Below are positions 8,246 through 15,065 of a stretch of DNA of 60,816 nt, piece after piece. The notes below the pieces were generated by a model that saw nothing but the letters and a program-made list of their open reading frames with translations, was not told where the DNA came from and searched no databases. Where the stretch lies: IMG/VR virus record IMGVR_UViG_3300007775_000010, positions 1 through 60,816 of that record. The stretch is one strand, 5' to 3'. The DNA comes from a virus. Position 1 is the stretch's first letter, and the number at the start of each line of letters is the position of its first letter. The translations under genes and the position numbers were made by a program.

Positions 8246-8515
8246 CTATTCGGCCGCGCCGTTCGAAGCGCCGACGCCTTCAAGCGCCTCGAGCCTCTTC
8301 TCGATCGCGCCGATGCGCCGATCCTGATGGTCCCGTCTGCTAGCCTCACGCTGGTAGTACTCGGTCATACGCGTGTACAACGACTGCACCGCCTCGGGCA
8401 CGCGCTCCAGTCGAGCCAACCGCTCGGCGACATCCTCGAGCAGGTGGAATACGTCCGACATGCTCGGGGGCGCGGGGCGGTCTGTTTCGGTCTTGGTGTC
8501 GTGGTCGTCGCTCAC
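8246..8515 (-). CDS. Coiled-coil protein in the lysis cassette
   Basis: This 89-residue, strongly charged protein is predicted to be mostly helical from residue 20 on, with heptad-like spacing near 22-45 and 66-82. It has no membrane segment or signal. It starts at a GTG overlapping the endolysin stop. Its function is unknown; it may assemble with the adjacent small membrane protein. Confidence 0.6.
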   Translation of the reverse strand: MSDDHDTKTETDRPAPPSMSDVFHLLEDVAERLARLERVPEAVQSLYTRMTEYYQREASRRDHQDRRIGAIEKRLEALEGVGASNGAAE

Positions 8516-9072
8516 GCTTCCGTCTCCTCGTTGGTGGTCGCGTATGCCATGGCCGCGTCAGCCTCGACCTGGGCGTCGAGGAGCTTCTCAATCGAGTAGT
8601 AGGCGAAGGCCGCCTCGCGTGCGCGCGTGCGGATCGCGAAGATGCCCGGCCCGACGACGGCGCCGCCGCGGCCCTGGTTGCCGTCGATGGTCTCGATTTC
8701 GTGCGGATCGAGCCCGGCTCCAGTCACGCGGCGCACGAGTGCGTGGTGCCAATTGCGCTCGTAGATCACCACGTCGCCAGGGCGAGGCGAGAGCGTCCGT
8801 GGCAGGTGCTGCTCGGCGAACCCGAAGCCGACGCGCCAGTTGATGCCACAGGACGAGAGCACTGTGCGCAGCGTCGAAAGCGCGAACGCGCCGCACCAGT
8901 GCTTTGGGAACGGAGGCCCCCCCACGCCGATCGAGCGCCACATGTCGGCCACGTCGGGATCGGGTAGCAGTGAACGCCGGAGCGCCTCGGCGAGAACGCG
9001 CTCTCGGTAGGCGTCCTTGGCGTCGAACACGCCGCCTATCCCTGGCTCCTCGGAGAAATTGTCGGTCGTCAT
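8512..9072 (-). CDS. Endolysin, CHAP/NlpC-like cysteine amidase
   Basis: This 186-residue peptidoglycan hydrolase has the papain-like triad in order: Cys60 in HWCGAF, His109/110 in WHHALV, and a polar residue in IDGNQG (Asp130 or Asn132). The segment PRPGDVVIY just before the histidine is typical of CHAP-type cell-wall amidases. No signal peptide is seen, so release would depend on a holin. It lies in the lysis group after the holin-like and trypsin-like genes. Confidence 0.8.
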   Translation of the reverse strand: MTTDNFSEEPGIGGVFDAKDAYRERVLAEALRRSLLPDPDVADMWRSIGVGGPPFPKHWCGAFALSTLRTVLSSCGINWRVGFGFAEQHLPRTLSPRPGDVVIYERNWHHALVRRVTGAGLDPHEIETIDGNQGRGGAVVGPGIFAIRTRAREAAFAYYSIEKLLDAQVEADAAMAYATTNEETEA

Positions 9073-9100
9073 CAGTGCCCCGTTCCGCGGCTGTAGAACC

Positions 9101-9223
9101 TCAAGAAGAGATACAAGAGGGCCCCGCCAGCCACCTGGCGAGCGCCTCGAGCCGTCCTGCGAGCCACTCGCAGAACAGTCCCCAGAGAAATTCGATGGCG
9201 TCGCGTTTCGTCCACTGGCTCAC
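9101..9223 (-). CDS. 40-residue amphipathic peptide
   Basis: This short frame starts at a GTG that overlaps the stop of the trypsin-like gene (GTGA). It reads through FLWGLFCEWLAGRLEALARW before stopping. The peptide is Trp/Leu-rich and amphipathic, as expected for a small membrane-active protein. It lies between the protease and the endolysin, so a role in lysis is plausible. No homolog is recognised and translation is unproven. Confidence 0.4.
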   Translation of the reverse strand: MSQWTKRDAIEFLWGLFCEWLAGRLEALARWLAGPSCISS

Positions 9224-10197
9224 TGCGTGCAGCTCTCAATCCACTCTAGGATCGGCCCCGGGATGTAGGTATAGACGCCCGGCCATCCCTCGCGATCGCA
9301 TCCCCGCCCGAACGATGTGATCCCGATCTGCTCCCAGCGCGGAGGAAGCGTGATGCCGTTCCACGCGAGCAGCGGGCCCCCGCTATCACCTTGGCACGAG
9401 TCCCCTGTGCCTTGCCCTCCGGCGCACACCATGCGCGGAGTGAACTCCGGGTAGCGCCCCTGGCATTGCACGTCGGTCCAGGTCATGGGCACGTTGACGA
9501 ACAGCAGGTGCTGCGTTGTCTGCCCTCCCTCGGAAGTGCGGCCCCACCCGGCTACCGTCGCGTCGTTGGTCTGTTTTCCTGTGGCGAGCCGCACGGTCGG
9601 CACACCAGCATCGGACGAGAGCCGAACGACGCTTACGTCCCAGTCGTGCGGCGTCACGTCGTACAGCGGATGGATTCGCGTCTCGATGGTCCGGACCGCT
9701 CGGGCGTCTCCGAGGTAGGTGGATCCGACGAGCACGTAGTCGCCCGGGTCGACCAGGCAATGTGCAGCCGTGAGGACCCATCGATCTTTGTAGACGGATC
9801 CCGTGCAGTACTGCTGCCGCAACGGAGTAGTCAGCGCTGCGGCGAACGGGAATGATCGCTCACCCGTCTGCGGAGCCGGCGTGCCCTGGACGATCCGAGT
9901 CTTGCGCTTGCCGGACCCGCGATCCTTCGGAGTCACGAACTGGCACGGTTTGATCGGATGCGCGTCCGCGCTTGCCTCCGGGGCTGGCTCGTTGCCCGAG
10001 TCCTCGGTCGCAGTCGGAGCGGGGCCGATCGGTGGCGGAGCTTCCGGCGGCTGGAACTGCGAGCAGCACGGGCCGACCATCGCCACGATCGTGGCAATGA
10101 GCGCGCTCAGAGAGATGGACATCACGACCTTTCCGCCACGAGAGAGCGACAGCACGGTCGGCGGTTTCCCTGGAGGGGTTCCGTTGGTGACCATCAT
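9220..10197 (-). CDS. Membrane-anchored trypsin-like serine protease (S1), probable zymogen
   Basis: This 325-residue protein has a hydrophobic anchor at about 28-46, a Pro/Glu-rich linker to about 95, then a full chymotrypsin-fold domain. The activation site is Arg101 followed by IVQG. The catalytic residues are His146 (TAAHC), Asp187 (DWDVSVV) and Ser272 (GDSGGP). Asp266, six residues before the serine, and the small residues in the pocket predict cleavage after Arg or Lys. Cysteines are spaced for disulfides, so the domain acts outside the cytoplasm. The gene is translationally coupled to the holin-like gene upstream (ATGA). Such proteases are abundant in myxobacteria but unusual in phage lysis cassettes. 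Confidence 0.85.
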   Translation of the reverse strand: MMVTNGTPPGKPPTVLSLSRGGKVVMSISLSALIATIVAMVGPCCSQFQPPEAPPPIGPAPTATEDSGNEPAPEASADAHPIKPCQFVTPKDRGSGKRKTRIVQGTPAPQTGERSFPFAAALTTPLRQQYCTGSVYKDRWVLTAAHCLVDPGDYVLVGSTYLGDARAVRTIETRIHPLYDVTPHDWDVSVVRLSSDAGVPTVRLATGKQTNDATVAGWGRTSEGGQTTQHLLFVNVPMTWTDVQCQGRYPEFTPRMVCAGGQGTGDSCQGDSGGPLLAWNGITLPPRWEQIGITSFGRGCDREGWPGVYTYIPGPILEWIESCTQ

Positions 10198-10703
10198 TCC
10201 CCACTCGATGCGCGCGCGTCGCGCTCGATGGCGCGCTCCTCACCCTTCAGCAAAGCGTCGACGATCGGCTTCACCCACGGACGGATCTGCTCGAAACTGT
10301 TACAGAAAGCGGTCTGCGCCTGCGCGATGTCGATCTTCTTCTTCTCCGCGTAGGATCGTGCGCACGCCTGCTGTGCGAGAAACTCGGCGGTGTCTCCTGG
10401 GTTTTGCAGCGCGGTTTGCACGGCTGGGTTTTGCGCAAGCGCGGAGCCGCAACCGGTGGTGGACAGCGCCAACCCGACCGAGATCATCGCGAGTAGCGCA
10501 GTCGGCGATACGCCGCTGCGGACCAGCTCTCCGGTCGCGACGAACACCGCAACCTCGATACCCACACGTGTTAACTCGGTGATGGCGTCAACCTGACCAT
10601 CGGTCAACGCGACGTCGAAGACGCGCAGCAGCGCAATGACAGCGGAAACCAACGAGAGGAACAGAACGGCGAAACGGACGGGCTCTTTTCGGATCCAGGA
10701 CAT
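10194..10703 (-). CDS. Holin-like membrane protein with lipoprotein-like C-terminal part
   Basis: This 169-residue protein starts with EPVR and a hydrophobic helix (about 10-28), then a second one (45-60), in the pattern of small phage holin-like proteins. A third hydrophobic stretch (68-82) ends in STTGC with Cys85, which resembles a lipoprotein signal preceded by an internal Met73. The rest is helical and polar. It could be a holin fused to an outer-membrane spanin-like lipoprotein, or two products made from two starts. It is the first gene after a late promoter and heads the lysis cassette. Confidence 0.6.
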   Translation of the reverse strand: MSWIRKEPVRFAVLFLSLVSAVIALLRVFDVALTDGQVDAITELTRVGIEVAVFVATGELVRSGVSPTALLAMISVGLALSTTGCGSALAQNPAVQTALQNPGDTAEFLAQQACARSYAEKKKIDIAQAQTAFCNSFEQIRPWVKPIVDALLKGEERAIERDARASSGE

Positions 10704-10740
10704 GCCGGCGAGGCTACGGATCCTCGGTTGCCTCGGCGAA
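10704..10740 (-). promoter_or_regulatory. Late promoter copy 1 (lysis cassette)
   Basis: Reading leftward, TTCGCC at 10740-10735 is followed after exactly 16 nt by CGTAGC (10718-10713), then CTCGCCGGC and the ATG of the holin-like gene. Nine bases separate the -10-like box from the start codon. It is one of five copies with the same boxes and the same spacing. There is no Shine-Dalgarno sequence, so the mRNA is probably leaderless. Confidence 0.65.
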
Positions 10741-10751
10741 AAGCCGGCCCG

Positions 10752-11063
10752 TCAGAGGTCGGGGGTCGGCTGCACGATCCCCTTGTCGGCCGTGCTCTTC
10801 TGTCCACTCTGCTCGACGAGCTCCAGCTCGTATTGCAGCGGCGTGGTGATGATCGCTGTATCCGCCTGAGGCAAGGTCAGCAACGCGTGCGCCGCGTCCA
10901 CGACGGTGATCCCGTTGCCGATGTCGCGGTTCAGCACCTCGACTCCGTTGTCGAGGCGCTTCGCTCGCCACACGAGTGACTGCGCCACGGTCAGGTCTAC
11001 CGGAGGCGTGCGCGAGGCGAACGCGAGATCGAAATAGCAGTCGTCTCCCTGGTCCACGCGCAT
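10752..11063 (-). CDS. Small tail-associated protein
   Basis: This 103-residue protein reads like the small beta-rich proteins found beside phage tail fibre genes, with VDLTVAQSLVWRAKR followed by DIGNGITVVDAAHALLTL and a closing strand YELELV. The pattern resembles N-terminal domains of baseplate upper proteins (BppU-like). It follows the fibre gene with a 3-nt gap and is probably structural. Confidence 0.5.
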   Translation of the reverse strand: MRVDQGDDCYFDLAFASRTPPVDLTVAQSLVWRAKRLDNGVEVLNRDIGNGITVVDAAHALLTLPQADTAIITTPLQYELELVEQSGQKSTADKGIVQPTPDL

Positions 11064-11066
11064 CGC

Positions 11067-12971
11067 TCAATGCCTCCTGGTGATGGTGGCCCGCGCTCCC
11101 GGTCGACGCGAAATGATCGCGGTCGCGCCGGGCCTACGGGTGATGATGGCCCTCGCAGCGACGGGCAGGATTACCGCTCCGATGGTGCTCCCAGCCGTGG
11201 GCTCCGGCGTTATTGGGCCGGGCACGAGGGCGAGAATGCTCTCGGCTGTCGGAGCAACCACGAGGGACTGCAGCGCCAGAGCGAGCACCGATGGCGCCGT
11301 GGGCTCGGGAATGAGCGGCGAAAACTCCAGCCCGAGCGCTTCGACCGTCGAGGGAGCTGTCGGATCGCCGGTGAGTGGACCCGGCACCAGGGCGAGCGCG
11401 GCCTCTGCCACCTCGTCTGCTGCGCAGGGACCGGTCACCATCGAGACCACGCCCGGCGCCGTAGGCTCTGGCGCCAGCGCGTCGAATTGGATCTCGGGCC
11501 CGACCACTGTCGACGGAGCAGTAGGTTCGGGTGTGAGAGCACCCGGCACGAGGGCGACGATGCTCTCGGTGGTCTCCTCGGGCACGAGCGCTCCCGGAGC
11601 CACACCGAGCACCGACGCCGCCACCTCGTCTGCGGCGAACGCCTGAGGCTTGAGCGGCAATAGCGAGGCTGCCACAGGATCGGCCGCAACTGGGCCGCAG
11701 ACGGCCGACAGGACGCTCGGGGCCGTCGGATCGCCCGTCAGCCCGCCGAACGTGAGCGAGCCGCTCTCGATGGTGGACGGGGCGGTTTCTTCGGGGGTGA
11801 GCGGTCCGGGCACGAGGCTCACGGCAGACTCGAGGGTTCCATCGGGCGAGAGCGGCCCGGGCACCGCGTGGGCAACGGCTGGCGCAATGGTCTCGGCGAG
11901 CAGTGGCCCGAGCGCAGCGGCAACAGTCGACGGAGCGGTTGCCTCCGCCGTAGTCGGGCCCGGTACCGCGGCAATGGTCGACGGCGCGGTGCTCTCCGGA
12001 GTGAGCGGATCGAACGTCAGGCCCGAGACGATCGACGACGGCGCGGTCGGTTCCGGCGTGAGCGGACCCGCCACGAGCGCCGCCACAGACGGCCCGGTAG
12101 CCTCGGGGACGAGCGACCCCGGTACCGCCGACATGACGCTCGGTGCAGTGGCTTCCGGTGTGAGCGCCCCGAGATTGATCGCAGGGACGATCGAAGACGG
12201 CGCCGTGGCCTCAGGGGTGAGGGGACCGGGTACGAGGGCGACCGCGCTTTCGGCGGTTGGATCCTCGGCCAGCGCACCCGGAACGGCGTAGACAACGGAG
12301 GGAGCGGTCGCCTCAGGGGTGAGCGCGTCGAAGACCAGATCGGCCACACCGCTCGCGGCATCGATCGACGCGCGCCATGTCGACCAGTACCAGTTACCGC
12401 ACGATCCGGTGGTCGAGGAGAGAGTGCCCGTGTCCTGGTCCAGATCGCGCAAGTGCGTGTTGGCGTTCGAATGCGTGAAGTTGATCGATTCACGCAACGT
12501 CGACGAGTCGCCCGGCGCACCGAGGGTATCATCGCCCACGATGAACTCGACGACCTTCGATCCGTCCGCCGCTACGTCGATGGCCTGCAGGGTGTATGTG
12601 GTTCCGAGGCCGTTGTTCTTGTCCCAGTCGCCGAGCGCTCCTGAGTCGTATGCGACGACGACCAGGGTGTCGATGAACGAGTTGACGAACGTGAAGTCCA
12701 GGTTCGATGGCGCGCTAGCGGCCGAGGCATAGACGGCGGCGAACACGTGGTACCCTCGGCCCCCGCTCCCACCCGGGCCGTCCTGCTGGTCTGTGACCAA
12801 CGACCAGTTGCCATCCGGTAGGGTGACGTTCCCTTGATTGTCCGTGAACGTATCCGCATGGAATAGGTGCGCGAAGATGGGCCCATCATCCGAAAGCGTC
12901 GGCGTCGGGATCGTCAGGCTCGCATCGAATATCGAATAGAGCTGGTTCGAGTCGTTGTACGCGACGGCCAC
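11067..12971 (-). CDS. Tail fibre protein with 22 degenerate short repeats
   Basis: This 634-residue protein has a beta-rich N-terminal domain (about 1-215). It is followed by some 22 tandem units of 17-20 residues with consensus LTPExTAPSxVxAVPGP (about 217-605). The end contains three short basic units of the type ITRRPGA. Regular units rich in Pro, Thr and Ala suggest a long fibrous shaft, and the basic tip may contact the cell surface. It starts at GTG. The place among tail genes and the repetitive form point to a fibre or host-contact protein. Confidence 0.6.
   Translation of the reverse strand: MAVAYNDSNQLYSIFDASLTIPTPTLSDDGPIFAHLFHADTFTDNQGNVTLPDGNWSLVTDQQDGPGGSGGRGYHVFAAVYASAASAPSNLDFTFVNSFIDTLVVVAYDSGALGDWDKNNGLGTTYTLQAIDVAADGSKVVEFIVGDDTLGAPGDSSTLRESINFTHSNANTHLRDLDQDTGTLSSTTGSCGNWYWSTWRASIDAASGVADLVFDALTPEATAPSVVYAVPGALAEDPTAESAVALVPGPLTPEATAPSSIVPAINLGALTPEATAPSVMSAVPGSLVPEATGPSVAALVAGPLTPEPTAPSSIVSGLTFDPLTPESTAPSTIAAVPGPTTAEATAPSTVAAALGPLLAETIAPAVAHAVPGPLSPDGTLESAVSLVPGPLTPEETAPSTIESGSLTFGGLTGDPTAPSVLSAVCGPVAADPVAASLLPLKPQAFAADEVAASVLGVAPGALVPEETTESIVALVPGALTPEPTAPSTVVGPEIQFDALAPEPTAPGVVSMVTGPCAADEVAEAALALVPGPLTGDPTAPSTVEALGLEFSPLIPEPTAPSVLALALQSLVVAPTAESILALVPGPITPEPTAGSTIGAVILPVAARAIITRRPGATAIISRRPGARATITRRH
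11157..12325 (-). repeat. Coding tandem repeats of the fibre shaft
   Basis: The DNA encodes about 22 units of 51-60 bp built on LTPExTAPS. Units differ at several positions, so the array is old or diversified rather than freshly duplicated. Some units have three extra residues, always in the second half. Confidence 0.8.
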
Positions 12972-12983
12972 TGAAGGAACCCC

Positions 12984-13451
12984 TCAGATCACGTCCTGGA
13001 TAACGAGCTTTCCGTTGCCGTCGACGGAAACAAGCGCGTCTCTGCTCTGGATTGTTCCGTTGACGTCCGAGTATACAACCGCATTGAACACACCCGGCGC
13101 AACCATGCCGCGCATCAGCAGCCCGGTCGTTGTCGTGTTCGGATCTTCGATCTCCGCCAGCTGGGCTGCACGCATTTTTGCCGCCGCATCCGGAGCGCGC
13201 ATCTGCCCGGTGAAGAGCGGATAGAGCTCCGTATGGCGTGCGTCGGGGCCGGCGTTCTCTTGTGGCGTGCCCTCTCGATCGACGTAAAAGAAGATGACTT
13301 TCCGATTCCACATCGGCGGATTGTCTACCGCTAGGACGGTGACCTCGTAGCAATGCGATGCGCCGACATCGGCTTCAGTCTTGCGCCGTGGAGTGGTGCT
13401 CACGGATGCGTAGAACGCGCCGAGCTGGGCGAGCAGCTCCGCCTTGGTCAC
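12984..13451 (-). CDS. Tail-region protein, unknown function
   Basis: This 155-residue protein starts at GTG 13451 in a GTGA overlap with the preceding gene; a longer start upstream would overlap that gene by 46 bases. The N-terminal part is helical and the rest is mixed, ending with a beta-rich stretch. It lies between the duplicated-domain tail protein and the repeat fibre and is probably structural. Confidence 0.6.
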   Translation of the reverse strand: MTKAELLAQLGAFYASVSTTPRRKTEADVGASHCYEVTVLAVDNPPMWNRKVIFFYVDREGTPQENAGPDARHTELYPLFTGQMRAPDAAAKMRAAQLAEIEDPNTTTTGLLMRGMVAPGVFNAVVYSDVNGTIQSRDALVSVDGNGKLVIQDVI

Positions 13452-14302
13452 GCCGCCGAGGCTCCGAGCTTCAAGATCCCGTCGGCGCCCCATGTGACCG
13501 GCTGGTCTTCGCCGTTGGGCGTGACCGGTAGTCCCTGGGCATTCCTCAGCAGCCCGACCAAGCGACTCGACGCCTCGGCCACGCCGTCATCGATGTAGAT
13601 CAGCAGCCCCTCGGACTGATCGCCCGCAAACGCCGGAAACGTGATGCCACCATCGGAGCTATCGAATACACCGTTCGCGAACGTCTTGTTTCCGATGAGC
13701 TGCGGAGTGCCCACCCGGGCGCCGGCTGGCACGTCGTCGAGGAAGTCGTGCGCCGCGCTGTAGGTGTAGTCATCCATGTCCACAGCGACACAGTAGACGT
13801 TCTCGGTGACCAGGTCAGAGTCCGCGGGGCGCTCGAAGATGGCCTGAGCGAAGAGCGGATACCAAATCGCATTCGCCGGACTGGCCACGTAGGTTGTCGC
13901 GCACAAAGGCACCGGCGTCCAGACGATGGGCTGGTCGGGGCCGGAGCCCGTGAGCGGGAACACGCTAGCATTGCCCAGATGCAGCAGAAGACGGCTCGTG
14001 GACGGGCTGCCCGTGTCGATGTACACGACCGCCTGTGTCGCGGTGTTGGTATCGAGGTCGGCGCCGTCGTAGTCAGGCACGACCGCATCGAAGATGCCCC
14101 CCGTGAAGTCCTTCGAGCCCAGCACCGGGTGGTTCGCTTGGGAGCCGATCGCTCCGCTGAGGTCAGAATAGAACTGGTCCGCCGCGTTGTAAGCGTACGC
14201 GCTCGTTAGGAGCACCAGCTTGACGGTCCCAGCGACGAGGTCCGAGTTGGCGTCACGGGCGAGGATCGACTGCAGACCGAGCGGGTACCAGCGGGAGGCC
14301 AT
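13448..14302 (-). CDS. Tail protein made of two copies of one domain
   Basis: The 284-residue protein consists of two related units. Each begins with WYPL, contains an SDLV strand, a YxYxAAxxF segment and a G-x-F/V-F-D motif, and ends with a QP-I/V-VW strand (about 5-130 and 146-272). This is an internal tandem duplication. It is expressed from its own late promoter just upstream. The family is not recognised, but beta-rich duplicated units near the fibre suggest an adhesin or fibre-attachment role. Confidence 0.6.
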   Translation of the reverse strand: MASRWYPLGLQSILARDANSDLVAGTVKLVLLTSAYAYNAADQFYSDLSGAIGSQANHPVLGSKDFTGGIFDAVVPDYDGADLDTNTATQAVVYIDTGSPSTSRLLLHLGNASVFPLTGSGPDQPIVWTPVPLCATTYVASPANAIWYPLFAQAIFERPADSDLVTENVYCVAVDMDDYTYSAAHDFLDDVPAGARVGTPQLIGNKTFANGVFDSSDGGITFPAFAGDQSEGLLIYIDDGVAEASSRLVGLLRNAQGLPVTPNGEDQPVTWGADGILKLGASAA

Positions 14303-14338
14303 GCGGCGACGCTATGGCTCCCGCCGGAGCTCGGCGAA
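14303..14338 (-). promoter_or_regulatory. Late promoter copy 2
   Basis: TTCGCC (14338-14333), 16 nt, CATAGC (14316-14311), then GTCGCCGC and the ATG at 14302. Eight bases lie between the -10-like box and the start codon. It shares TTTTCGCCGAG and the same 13-nt distance to the -10 box with the copy at 10.7 kb. Confidence 0.65.
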
Positions 14339-14346
14339 AAAGGGGA

Positions 14347-14583
14347 CTACTCGGCGAGCGCCCGGAGGTCGTCGAACAGGGCCTCGAGAGCGTCCTGTTT
14401 CTCCTTGGGCAGCTGATCGACGTAGGCGGAAAGTGACGAGTCTCCGAGTCGTTCGGTGAACTGCAGGCGGTCGGGCTGCTTCTCGAGAAGCTCCTTCTCT
14501 ATCGTCCGTTTGGCGTTCTTCGGATCCGGAAGCTTGACCTTGACGGGCTTGTCCGGTTGCACGCGCATCTTGAACTGAATCAT
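14347..14583 (-). CDS. Small tail-region protein
   Basis: This 78-residue charged protein starts at an ATG overlapping the previous stop (ATGA). Its sequence is Lys/Glu-rich and mostly helical. A longer open frame upstream lies inside the preceding gene and is not used. Function unknown. Confidence 0.55.
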   Translation of the reverse strand: MIQFKMRVQPDKPVKVKLPDPKNAKRTIEKELLEKQPDRLQFTERLGDSSLSAYVDQLPKEKQDALEALFDDLRALAE

Positions 14584-15053
14584 CGCTTCGATCTCCTCGT
14601 GGGACGCTTCGACTTGCGCGACGCGCGCGCCTTTGGTTTCGGAGCCTCCTCGGGCGAGTAGTCCGCGGGGCGCTCCGTGGCCGGCTCGTCGATTGCTGAG
14701 ACGTACGGCTCGAGAAGCCGCCCGTAGGGCTGCTCTCCGACCTTCTTTTTCTTCTCGACGTCGATGAGATCCATCGACGGGTATCCGCAAGTGGGTTCGT
14801 TTGCCGCTTCCTTCAGCATGGCGTGGTCGCCAGGGTGAAATCGCCACCAATCGCCGCCGCGGAGCAGCTCCTGCTCGATGCGATTGGCAGCCCGCCACCC
14901 GGCAGGGCTCTTCACGAATCGATCGTCGCGAGAGACCAGGTAGGCGACGAAAGCCTCGTGCGTGTAGAGCGGTACAGTCACCGGCTTGCCGTTTTCGCCC
15001 GGACGGCTCGTCATGATGGGTTGTTTGCGCTGGACGTAGAGGTACTCGCTCAT
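14580..15053 (-). CDS. Tail-region protein with basic C-terminus
   Basis: This 157-residue protein follows the large fibre gene. The first 100 residues appear folded, with an aromatic-rich segment WWRFHPGDHAM. The last 25 are Lys/Arg-rich and probably disordered. No family is recognised; it may be a small fibre-associated or assembly protein. Confidence 0.55.
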   Translation of the reverse strand: MSEYLYVQRKQPIMTSRPGENGKPVTVPLYTHEAFVAYLVSRDDRFVKSPAGWRAANRIEQELLRGGDWWRFHPGDHAMLKEAANEPTCGYPSMDLIDVEKKKKVGEQPYGRLLEPYVSAIDEPATERPADYSPEEAPKPKARASRKSKRPTRRSKR

Positions 15054-15065
15054 GGTGATCTTTCC

